64,000 nt of DNA from an uncultured Candidatus Saccharibacteria bacterium (GTDB taxonomy: Bacteria > Patescibacteriota > Saccharimonadia > Saccharimonadales > Saccharimonadaceae). The stretch lies in contig CALBZW010000008.1 of assembly GCA_937889535.1 (NCBI GenBank), positions 4,705-68,704 on the forward strand. The letters run 5' to 3'. Shown one piece after another: positions 50,560 to 57,665 of this stretch (position 1 is the first letter of the stretch; every line of letters begins with the position of its first letter). The position numbers and the translations under genes were made by a program. The notes below the pieces were generated by a model that worked only from the letters and a program-made list of their open reading frames with translations, ran no database searches and had not been told where the DNA came from.

Positions 50560-50832
50560 ACTATTCCATAGCTTACTCCAGGTTTAGTTTCGGAATTGGG
50601 AGTTTCGCGCGGGGAGTTTGTTTTGGGCTTTTCCTACGGATCGCAAAAAGTTCCACGAGTGTAATCGTGCTGACTTTTTGCTAAAGCCCAAAACAAGTTC
50701 TCCGGCTCAACTCTTTTATATTCCAGAAACTAAACCTAGAGTAAGTCATGGATAAGTTAATTAAGGGGATATAAAGCGTCAATTCACCTCTGTTAGGGTA
50801 AGGTTGAACTAGTAACGTAGGAATAAGTTGGA
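50560..50832. repeat. Element 1 copy 4: nested inverted repeat plus core site
   Basis: Outer arms CTTACTCCAGGTTTAGTTTC (50572) and GAAACTAAACCTAGAGTAAG (50726-50745); inner arms GAGTTTGTTTTGGGCTTTT and AAAGCCCAAAACAAGTTC; core TCGCAAAAAGTTCC...GCTGACTTTTTGC. The tail ends in the site at 50804-50832, followed by cassette N read leftwards. Confidence 0.85.
50804..50832 (+). other. 11-7-11 recombination-type site 6
   Basis: TTGAACTAGTA, centre ACGTAGG, AATAAGTTGGA. The inner ends of the arms differ from the consensus without compensating each other. Confidence 0.55.
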
Positions 50833-50839
50833 TTTTGTC

Positions 50840-51065
50840 TGGGTAGAGCCAGCGGAGGGGAAATCCAAAATAAGGAACATCGCTACCGGATGGATTAAGA
50901 CCAGTGGAGTTAATATAGAGAATATGGGTCTTAGTAGACGAGCTTGATGTATGAGACCACCAATAACCATTACTTCCGATATATCCGGCTTGGTTGTAAT
51001 TAAGGAATATGCCGCCACTACGGACAAAAGCCAATGGTAACTGTACTATGGTGGTGGCGCCGGAG
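50840..51065 (-). pseudogene. Cassette N: silent FISUMP-type variable tail
   Basis: Minus strand: arm AYTSSGATTIVQLP (51035-51065), LAFVRSGGIFLNYN..., YWWSHTSSSSTKTHIL, GLNPSGSDVPYFGFPLR, then TGG for the conserved Cys codon (LRWLYPD). Read-through continues into element 1 to a stop at 50681. The Cys to Trp change is a second example of loss at this residue (see K). Confidence 0.78.
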
Positions 51066-51075
51066 GAAGTGTATG

Positions 51076-52086
51076 CTAATTTTGGTAATTAATTTGTTCG
51101 ATTTCGATGATTTGGTGTTGATTTAGCTCAGTGGAGTCGAGGTTGACATTATGGAGGTTGATGGCGGAAATTTGGTGATTATTATAAGTCGTATAATAGA
51201 AAATACCTTGCTCAAGGTTATAACAGGAGCTATAAAGAGTGTGTTCATATTTGTTGTCACCGAGGTCACAGCAGCCGTTTTGTTGGTCGACAGAGTGGAG
51301 GATGTGGAAGAATTGGCTGACACTGCTTATCTCGTCGTCGGCGGAGAGGGAATGGAGTTTGGTGAAGGCGGCTTTGACGAAGCGAGACTGAGAACTTAAA
51401 TCTCCTGGAAGACCGATAGCGCCCATGCCACGGCTGTATTCTTGGAGATTATAGCCAGGAGCGAAAGTATTGACCGGAGAAGAAGCGGAGAGATGCATAT
51501 AATTATTGAGGTTGAAGAGTTGCTCTGGGAAAGGTGGGTTGTTGGTTAAAATGCCGATCGGGTTGTCGTAGATTTTGAGTCCGTCGGCAACGGATTCAAC
51601 GACGATGGTATCTTTGCCATCGTAAATCTCCCAGTGGAGTTCGGAGGCGGGGAGTTGGTCGCTAAAATTAAGATTACGGAAGTTCATCTTCGAGAGGAGA
51701 GTTTTCGCTTCGGCGACGGTAGCGCATTGACTGAGAATCCAGGGGATGAACTCAAACTGGGCAATATTATCCTTGCCGTCGACATGTTCATTGTAGATGG
51801 TATTGCCGACGAAGTTGAGGCCGGCGACGCCGAGGCCCTTTTCGTTGATGGCGTCATAGAGGAGAGGACAATCTTTGGGTTGGTTGCTGGCGCGGAAGTT
51901 GGTTGGAACTTCGGCGATGTAAGCGATGCCGATTATAGCATAATGTGTGTCCTGGATGCCGGCTTCGCGGTAATGAAAAGGGAAGTTGCGCGGGATGATG
52001 ACGGCAGTTTCGCCATAAGAAAATTCGTAGTCGAGGTTGCGACCAAAATAAGAGTTTTTGGTTTTGTAAGTTGCTGCCGTACACAT
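51076..52086 (-). CDS. Choloylglycine hydrolase-like Ntn amidase (penicillin V acylase / bile-salt hydrolase family)
   Basis: 336 residues from the ATG complementary to 52084-52086; the nucleophile Cys2 follows the initiator (MCTAATYK), with RNLDYEFSYGETAVIIPRNFPF, YGI.. region IIGIAYIAEVP, NEKGLGVAGLNF, and NNPPFPEQLFNLNNY as the family's Asn motif. Ntn autocatalysis starts after Met removal. A longer frame to 52344 would bury Cys2, so it is wrong. Hydrolyses linear amides such as conjugated bile acids or N-acyl homoserine lactones; substrate unknown. No signal peptide. Interesting in a host-associated epibiont. Confidence 0.87.
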   Translation of the reverse strand: MCTAATYKTKNSYFGRNLDYEFSYGETAVIIPRNFPFHYREAGIQDTHYAIIGIAYIAEVPTNFRASNQPKDCPLLYDAINEKGLGVAGLNFVGNTIYNEHVDGKDNIAQFEFIPWILSQCATVAEAKTLLSKMNFRNLNFSDQLPASELHWEIYDGKDTIVVESVADGLKIYDNPIGILTNNPPFPEQLFNLNNYMHLSASSPVNTFAPGYNLQEYSRGMGAIGLPGDLSSQSRFVKAAFTKLHSLSADDEISSVSQFFHILHSVDQQNGCCDLGDNKYEHTLYSSCYNLEQGIFYYTTYNNHQISAINLHNVNLDSTELNQHQIIEIEQINYQN

Positions 52087-52132
52087 AGTTTGTCCTTTTT
52101 GTTTTTTATAATCTATGTTGTCATTATAGCAC

Positions 52133-52156
52133 AAAAAAGGGCGGCTAAGCCGCCCG
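52133..52156 (-). terminator. Terminator of the deoxyribosyltransferase-HD gene
   Basis: GGGCGGC-TTA-GCCGCCC followed by TTTTTT on the minus strand. It also carries the promoter of the next gene 10 bp further (TGCTATAAT). Confidence 0.9.
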
Positions 52157-52165
52157 ATGGCTGGT

Positions 52166-53827
52166 TTATTCCGTGTATGGCGTGAACTCAAAGTCGAAAC
52201 CGACATATTTAGCGGGTTTGGCGTCGAGGAATTTCTTGATGTTGCGGTCGACAGTCTTAGAAAGTTCGGTGACGCGTTGATCTGTGCCAGCCTCGTCTTC
52301 GCTGGCGACGAGTGGAACGATGTAGCGATTTTTAGTCTTGACACTGGTGCAGTAGCGATCCTTTTTCATGGCGTTGCTACCATAGACGCTAGTGGCGCGT
52401 TGGAATTCGCGGAAGGCGTTGCTAATAGTTTTGTCGCCGCAGCTTAGGATCCAGTCGATGATTTCGCGCTCGTTCATAGTATAGAGATCGTCGATTGTGA
52501 GATAATCATGAAGCTCCATGGATTTGATAATGTCAGCGTAGAACTGTAAGATAGCGCGGGCGTTGTTGCTGCGGTAATCCTCGAACATCGGAAGGGAATT
52601 CATAGTAAAGTCGCGTGCGACATCAAGGTCGCGGAAGCCGAGTTCGTCGATATTGTTTTCGTTTTTCAAAACAGTAAGGTTGTCTGAAAAACGACGAACT
52701 TGATCGATATCCCAAGCGCCGTAGAGGAAGAGACCATTAGAAAGGGTGTATTCAAGGCGGTCAGCAGCGAGATTTGGTGCATCATTGTCAGCGAGCGGGA
52801 AGAGATGATAATCGGAGACTTCACCAGCGAGAATACCGTCGCGCTTGAGTTGGCGCATGATAGCGCGCGAGTTGCGGATGATTTGGCTAGTGCGTTCTTC
52901 AGTTGACTCTTGAGTTTCGGAATCTCCGTTAATGAAATCAAGTACGTGCTTGAAGGCGGGGTTAGCGATATCGTGGAAGAGAGCGGCAAGGGTTTGTTTC
53001 TTGTCGTGGGTGAAGCGCCAGACGATGAGGGCAACACCGATACTGTGGGCGAAGACAGTATTAGAATGTTCAAAACTATAGAGACTACTGTACTCGATAC
53101 CGTTGACCATGCTGACGCCGCTGAGGCGTTGCATTTCTGGGGTAGCGATATAGCGCAGGAGCCAGGCGGGGAATTCTGGAGAAAGTACGCTAAGGTATTC
53201 GCGATGGGCCGGACTGAGGTTGTTGAGGCAGCGTTTGCGACAGCTGATGATGTTGATGGTTTTTTCGCCACTGCGCGGGCTAATGAAGAATTTTGGACGG
53301 GCGGTTGGGGCTGGTTCGGACGTGTTAGTACCATCAGAAGATTCATTCTCTTCGGTTTCATCGGTATCTTCTTCAAGATGAGTTTCGACAACGACATCTT
53401 CAACTGGAAGCGCAGCTTTTTTGCCAGTGGGGCGATCGTAAACATTGATCCAGCCTTGGTCGAGCCAGAATTTGATTTCTTCGTAGCAAGTCTGCTCAGT
53501 AGATGGCATTTGGAGGATGTCGATGTCGGTTTTTTTACCACGATTGAGATTACCGATGATGACGTAGGAAAGTTCAGCGAAAGCACTTGGGCCGATATAG
53601 CCGCCGATGTCATCTTTATCTTCGTTCATGAGGAAGAAAGCGTCAGCGCGGTCGAGATTCTGATAGAATGAGGTGTAAATGTCAGTAAGGTTTTCGGCAT
53701 AGTCACCTTCGGTCGAGACGGAGCTAGGAAAGTCGATAACATCGTAGCCACGACCTTCAAAATACCCTCGCCAATAAGCGGCGCGTTCTTGGAGCTTGGA
53801 GCTGCCAGCAATAACTAATTTTTTCAT
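52166..53827 (-). CDS. Fusion: deoxyribosyltransferase-like domain + HD phosphohydrolase
   Basis: 553 residues. Residues 1-150: KLVIAGSSKLQERAAYWRGYFEGRGYDVIDFP and DRADAFFLMNEDKDDIGGYIGPSAFAELSYVIIGNLN, the SLOG/deoxyribosyltransferase-like fold; a ~50-residue acidic linker; from ~210 an HD domain with FEHSNTVFAHSIGVALIVWRF, LAALFHDIANPAFKHVLDF and NDAPNLAADRLEYTLSNGLF, similar to dGTPase-like HD proteins. Both halves occur as separate genes at 38505 and 39541. The combination suggests nucleotide salvage or a nucleotide-sensing defence protein. Promoter TGCTATAAT on the minus strand. Confidence 0.75.
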   Translation of the reverse strand: MKKLVIAGSSKLQERAAYWRGYFEGRGYDVIDFPSSVSTEGDYAENLTDIYTSFYQNLDRADAFFLMNEDKDDIGGYIGPSAFAELSYVIIGNLNRGKKTDIDILQMPSTEQTCYEEIKFWLDQGWINVYDRPTGKKAALPVEDVVVETHLEEDTDETEENESSDGTNTSEPAPTARPKFFISPRSGEKTINIISCRKRCLNNLSPAHREYLSVLSPEFPAWLLRYIATPEMQRLSGVSMVNGIEYSSLYSFEHSNTVFAHSIGVALIVWRFTHDKKQTLAALFHDIANPAFKHVLDFINGDSETQESTEERTSQIIRNSRAIMRQLKRDGILAGEVSDYHLFPLADNDAPNLAADRLEYTLSNGLFLYGAWDIDQVRRFSDNLTVLKNENNIDELGFRDLDVARDFTMNSLPMFEDYRSNNARAILQFYADIIKSMELHDYLTIDDLYTMNEREIIDWILSCGDKTISNAFREFQRATSVYGSNAMKKDRYCTSVKTKNRYIVPLVASEDEAGTDQRVTELSKTVDRNIKKFLDAKPAKYVGFDFEFTPYTE

Positions 53828-53978
53828 TTAATCCTCGCGTTTATCTGATAACTCTTTGCGTAATTATAGCACGGATTATTGGGATGAGCAAGAGTAATAT
53901 ACTCTGTTACGGATAAGCGCAAGCGGTAAATGTGGGCGAGTATTGCGATTTTGAAAAGAGTTGTTGTATAATTAGGGA

Positions 53979-54395
53979 GTGGAAGACGAAAAAACTAAGA
54001 AGAAGCCAAAGTTGGAGTTTCGGGCGACTTGGCGAGAGATTACGAAGAAGCAGAAGCCGCTGATGGTGGCGATGTTGGCTCTCGCGGTGATGAGCGCGGT
54101 GCTTTTGGTGTTTACGCTTTTCACGCTACGACCGCAGAATACCGTCGTGATTGTGGGGTATGGTGATGTGTACGGCGAGATTGCGGGTTTGTCGGGTGGC
54201 TATCGGCGTGATAGTTGGATGAATATGTTGGCGTTCCCGCTGCTCGCGGTGATTTTTGGGGTAGTACATAATTTCTTGACACTGAGGATTTATAAGAAAT
54301 ATGGTCGAGATTTAGCGTTGACGTTTGTGGGGATGACGATGTTGTTGGTGGTGGCGACGGTAGTCGTGATTTTGCGATTAACAGGAGAGTGGTAA
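53979..54395 (+). CDS. Membrane protein (PepSY-like length, three segments), unknown
   Basis: 138 residues, GTG start 5 nt after TATAAT (53968-53973): leaderless. Basic N-terminus (MEDEKTKKKPKLEF), membrane segments at about 30-48, 85-103 and 113-133, with an extracytoplasmic loop VGYGDVYGEIAGLSGGYRRDSW. No family recognised. The stop touches the start of the glycosyltransferase gene, so the two are probably a functional pair. Confidence 0.65.
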   Translation: MEDEKTKKKPKLEFRATWREITKKQKPLMVAMLALAVMSAVLLVFTLFTLRPQNTVVIVGYGDVYGEIAGLSGGYRRDSWMNMLAFPLLAVIFGVVHNFLTLRIYKKYGRDLALTFVGMTMLLVVATVVVILRLTGEW

Positions 54396-56039
54396 ATGCC
54401 TGTGTTGTCTCGGGCGAAGAAGGATTTGGAGTTGCCGCAAGGGAAGCGGACGCCGTTGTATCGGTTTTTTGAGATTTTGCCAGGTGCGTTGAGTTATATT
54501 GCGGTGATTGCGCTGTTTGTAGTGTCTTGGTTGAATCCGATGCTGGGGGCGATATATGTGCTGATTGTAGTGGCGATTACGTTCGTGAAAGCGATTGCGA
54601 CGGCGTTTCGGACGATTCAGGGATATGAGGTGATGCAAAAGGCGGAACGGGTAAATTGGGCGCAGCGGTTGGCGGACTTAGAGGATCCGCATGCGGCGTA
54701 TGAACGCTTGTATGATCGGAGTGACGATAGCTATGGTCTGGCGGAACATGTGCAAAATCTGCGCTTAATGTCGACCGTAGAGGGTGATTCTGAACCGAAG
54801 CCGCATGAGATTTATCATGCGGTGATTATGGTGGCGTATAATGAGGGGCTGGAGACACTGGTGCCGTCGGTTGAGGCGGTGCGAGATGCAAGTTTTCCGA
54901 ATGAGCGGATTATTTTTACTTTGGGTTATGAAGAGCGAGGTGGTGAGGCGATGGAGGCGAATGCGCAGGAGCTGAAACGGCGCTTTGACGGGGTGTTCCG
55001 AGAGTTTTTGTTAGTAAAACATCCGGCAGATGTGAAAGGTGAAATTGTGGGGAAGGGTCCGAATTTGACCTATGCGGGCGAGCATTTAGCGAAATATGTT
55101 GAAAAAGAACGCATACGGAAGGAAAATGTGATTGTTACGTCGCTGGACAGCGACAACCGGATGAGCAAGAGATATTTGGATTATGTAGCGTATGAGTTTA
55201 TCGTGCGCCCAGATCGACAGCATTATAGTTATCAGCCGGTTTCGATTTTTACGAATAATATTTGGGAAGCGTCAGCGCCGATGCGGGTGGTGGCGATGTC
55301 GAATTCGTTTTTTAACGTGGTAAGTACGATGCGGCCACATTTACTTAGGAATTTTGCGTCACATTCGCAGCCATTGGCGGCGCTTGAGGGGATGGATTTT
55401 TGGAGTAAGCGAACGATTGTGGAAGATGGGCATCAGTATTGGCGCTCGTTGTTTTATTTTGAGGGGAAGTATAGTGTGGTGCCGATACACGTGCCGATCT
55501 ATCAGGATGCGGTGATTTCGGAGACGTTTCGGGCGACGTTGAAGGCGCAATTCGTACAGCTTCGGCGGTGGGATTATGGAGCAAGTGATGTGGCATATGT
55601 TGGGGTGAGATTGTTCGATAAAAAGCGGCGGCCAGGAATGAAGTTTGTGCCGTTGTTTGCAAAGTTCTGGCGATTATTGGATGGACATGTGACGCTGGCG
55701 ATTATGGCGCCGATTGTGGCGTTTGGAGGTTGGGTGCCGATGTTGCTGAATCTGAGTTCGAGAGGGGTAGTGGCGTGGAGTTTGCCGAATGTGGTGGGGA
55801 TGATACAGATGATAGCGATGTTGGGGATATTGGTAACAGTATTTATTTCGTTGAGGATGTTACCGCAACGCCCGGAGGGGTTGAAACGAAGTAAGTTTGC
55901 GATGGTAGTGCAATGGGTGCTGTCGCCGGTGATTGCGATTGCATATCAGAGTGTAGCGGCGTTTTATGCTCAGACGCGATTGATGACAGGGAAGTATATG
56001 GAGAAGTTTGATGTCACGAAGAAGATTGTTAAACACTAG
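54396..56039 (+). CDS. Membrane-bound family-2-like glycosyltransferase
   Basis: 547 residues. Two N-terminal membrane segments (~25-70), a GT-A domain with VIMVAYNEGLETLVPSVEAV near 148, VIVTSLDSDNRMSKRYLD (DxD-type) near 245, MDFWSKRTIVEDGHQYWRS (the acceptor ED motif), and QLRRWDYGASDVAYVG (QxxRW of processive GT2 enzymes) near 385, then four C-terminal segments. Makes or transfers a surface glycan. Sugar and polymer are unknown. The QxxRW motif suggests a processive synthase. Confidence 0.82.
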   Translation: MPVLSRAKKDLELPQGKRTPLYRFFEILPGALSYIAVIALFVVSWLNPMLGAIYVLIVVAITFVKAIATAFRTIQGYEVMQKAERVNWAQRLADLEDPHAAYERLYDRSDDSYGLAEHVQNLRLMSTVEGDSEPKPHEIYHAVIMVAYNEGLETLVPSVEAVRDASFPNERIIFTLGYEERGGEAMEANAQELKRRFDGVFREFLLVKHPADVKGEIVGKGPNLTYAGEHLAKYVEKERIRKENVIVTSLDSDNRMSKRYLDYVAYEFIVRPDRQHYSYQPVSIFTNNIWEASAPMRVVAMSNSFFNVVSTMRPHLLRNFASHSQPLAALEGMDFWSKRTIVEDGHQYWRSLFYFEGKYSVVPIHVPIYQDAVISETFRATLKAQFVQLRRWDYGASDVAYVGVRLFDKKRRPGMKFVPLFAKFWRLLDGHVTLAIMAPIVAFGGWVPMLLNLSSRGVVAWSLPNVVGMIQMIAMLGILVTVFISLRMLPQRPEGLKRSKFAMVVQWVLSPVIAIAYQSVAAFYAQTRLMTGKYMEKFDVTKKIVKH

Positions 56040-56049
56040 AGTAGTGGAT

Positions 56050-56975
56050 TTAGCGGGTGGCGGGGTCGTAGACTTGACGGGGAATGAGCATCATTTGGAG
56101 TTTAGCGCTGGTTTGGTCGGGAGAGATTTCGACGTCCGAGATGTAGGAGAGACTGCCACGATCAATGAGAATTTCGTATTGATTGTCGTAGGCGGTATCT
56201 GGGGAAAGCAAGCCAATAACTTCGTTGGCTTCAGCGGGGATGTGGTATTCGATGGCGATGTTGCATGATTTACGTAGTGGGTCATCGAAATCGTTGCGGT
56301 TGATGAAACTATGGTCTGAGGAGAGAGAAGTACTGGTGAAACCGGTTTCGAGGAAGAGGTTGTTCTCGAGATTCGCAAGGTCGTTCAGAGAATTAATGCC
56401 GTAGCTAGAAAAGCTGTCAAGGTTAGTTCCGCGATGAGTAGTAAGGTCGATACCGGGGGCGGGTGCAGCCTGGATAGCATGGCGGATGTTCGCAATATCT
56501 TCTTCGGCGTTGGCGACTTTTTCTGGGGTTTGTTGACCGAGGGTGTCATAGTCCCACTGTCCGCGAGAAACTTGGTTGATGAGACGATAATTATAGCCAG
56601 AGTAACGCTTGAGGGCGGCTTTGTCTTCTGGATTGAGACATGGGTCGATTAAATCGGCGTATTCGGTAGCGAAAGTACTGAGTTCAGCGGGCGAGGCGGG
56701 TTCATGGTAGCCACGGTGAAGCGCGGAGTTAAGGAAAGATTCAATATCAGCCATGCGCCCCTGACGCTCGATTTCGCGGAGATAGAAATTGCAGGTGCGA
56801 TTGGGGCTCTTGGTGGGGATATTGATGGTTGGGGTGGAAGTTTCGCCTGCGAAAGGAACATCTATTCCAGGATGTTCCTTTCGCCTGCGAAAGGAACATC
56901 TATTCCAGGATGTTCCTGAGAGTTGATATCGGTTGTTGATTGGGACGGCTCAGACTCTGGATTTCTATTGGTCAT
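56050..56975 (-). pseudogene. ADP-ribosyltransferase toxin-like gene, frameshifted by a 38-bp tandem duplication
   Basis: The C-terminal 234 residues are open: HRGTNL (Arg motif), FTSTSLS (Ser-Thr-Ser motif) and NQYEILIDRG (Q-x-E of C3/Rho-type enzymes), i.e. an R-S-E class ADP-ribosyltransferase. A leaderless-type start lies at 56975 with TATAAT just upstream. From there the frame is intact for 30 codons until a 38-bp sequence is repeated in tandem (56842-56879 and 56880-56917), which shifts it. Removing one copy gives a single 295-residue protein (926-38=888 nt). Either a phase-variable gene or a fresh knock-out. No signal peptide seen; N-terminal 60 residues are Pro/Thr/Ser-rich. Confidence 0.8.
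56842..56917. repeat. 38-bp perfect tandem duplication
   Basis: Two identical adjacent 38-bp units, each with internal AGGAACATC...GATGTTCCT symmetry. Not a multiple of three, so copy number sets the frame of the ADP-ribosyltransferase gene. Confidence 0.95.
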
Positions 56976-56989
56976 AGGGTGATTATAAC

Positions 56990-57202
56990 ATGCTTTTGGC
57001 TTTTGTCCGTAGCGGGTATATTGGTATTAGTTCTGGTTATGTTAATAATATAGGTAACTATGGCTACGGTTGGCCGCGTACTGTTAACTCGTCAACTAAT
57101 GCTTACCGTTTGAACTTTGGTATTTCTAATATGAATCCGTCAAGTAGTGATAGTCGTTATATTGGTTTCCCCCTCCGCTGCCTCTACCCAGGTAGTGCCT
57201 AA
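56990..57202 (+). pseudogene. Cassette O: FISUMP-type variable tail with an ATG
   Basis: Reads MLLAFVRSGYIGISSG..., YGWPRTVNSSTNAYRL, NMNPSSSDSRYIGFPLRCLYPGSA, stop, TGGAGGA. It is the only cassette in plain contact with ATG and a TATAAC-like box (56983-56988), so low-level leaderless expression cannot be excluded. The box overlaps the divergent promoter of the ADP-ribosyltransferase gene. 3' arm only. Confidence 0.78.
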
Positions 57203-57442
57203 TGGAGGAAAGAGGAAGTACGGCAGCGGAGGGAGCGACCGATGTAACGGGGGTTGTTATAGGATGGATCGACAAAAGTAGTACTGAGACCTAAGTAATA
57301 GGCGTAGGTGGATGATTTGGAGGTATGCGCCCAGACATCACCTTCTCTACCGATGTAGTAGACGCGACCATTGACGAGGTCAACAATTCCACTACGGACA
57401 AAAGCCAATGGTAACTGTACTATGGTGGTGGCGCCGGTGGAG
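57199..57442 (-). pseudogene. Cassette P: silent FISUMP-type variable tail
   Basis: Minus strand: arm ISTGATTIVQLP (57409-57442), LAFVRSGIVDLVNG..., DVWAHTSKSSTYAYYL, RYIGRSLRC, then RTSSFLH through the neighbour's 3' arm, as in J. Tail-to-tail with O across a junction shared with I/J. AT-rich DNA with no gene follows to the promoter at 57502. Confidence 0.8.
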
Positions 57443-57501
57443 ATATATTATATCTATTATTTAAGATGTTTGGGTGTTAGTAAAGAAATGTATCTTAGGT
57501 A

Positions 57502-57530
57502 TTGACAAAATTAGTAATGTGTGCTACAAT
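57502..57530 (+). promoter_or_regulatory. Promoter of the Cys-rich surface protein
   Basis: TTGACA 57502-57507, 17-bp spacer ending TGTGTGC, TACAAT 57525-57530. A ~130-nt leader with hairpins GGCGTGACGCC, CCAGGGGGTCTGG and CTCTCTTAAGAGAG follows. Confidence 0.85.
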
Positions 57531-57665
57531 GAAGACGTAACCGTTATGGCGTGACGCCATAGGATTACAGATATTGCCAGGGGGTCTGGCATTGTAACCT
57601 GCTCTCTTAAGAGAGTAAATTGTTGGCTTTGGTTAGCCATGAACATTAAAAAGGAGGTCGAAAGT

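Noticed and set aside
5637..50832. Integron attC sites
   Set aside because: The sites are simple 11-7-11 inverted arms without the R'/R'' boxes (GTTRRRY / RYYYAAC) and cassettes are not in tandem arrays; no integron integrase with its extra domain is seen.
51076..52344. Longer start for the choloylglycine hydrolase-like protein
   Set aside because: The extra 86 residues lie across the neighbour's terminator and this gene's own promoter, and would bury the nucleophile Cys2.
52910..53671. 253-codon plus-strand frame inside the deoxyribosyltransferase-HD gene
   Set aside because: Shadow frame: acidic low-information product, no promoter or ribosome-binding site, opposite to clear HD motifs.
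5674..57442. Diversity-generating retroelement template/variable repeats as explanation of the cassettes
   Set aside because: No reverse transcriptase is in the window, there are 16 different cassettes rather than one template and one variable copy, and the differences are not limited to positions that are adenine in a template. A DGR elsewhere in the genome is not excluded.
5674..57442. The cassettes as independent small genes starting at MAFVRSG
   Set aside because: The apparent Met is a TTG or GTG codon of the conserved LAF block, no ribosome-binding site precedes it, and on the minus strand the homologous frame continues upstream into ATTIVQ.
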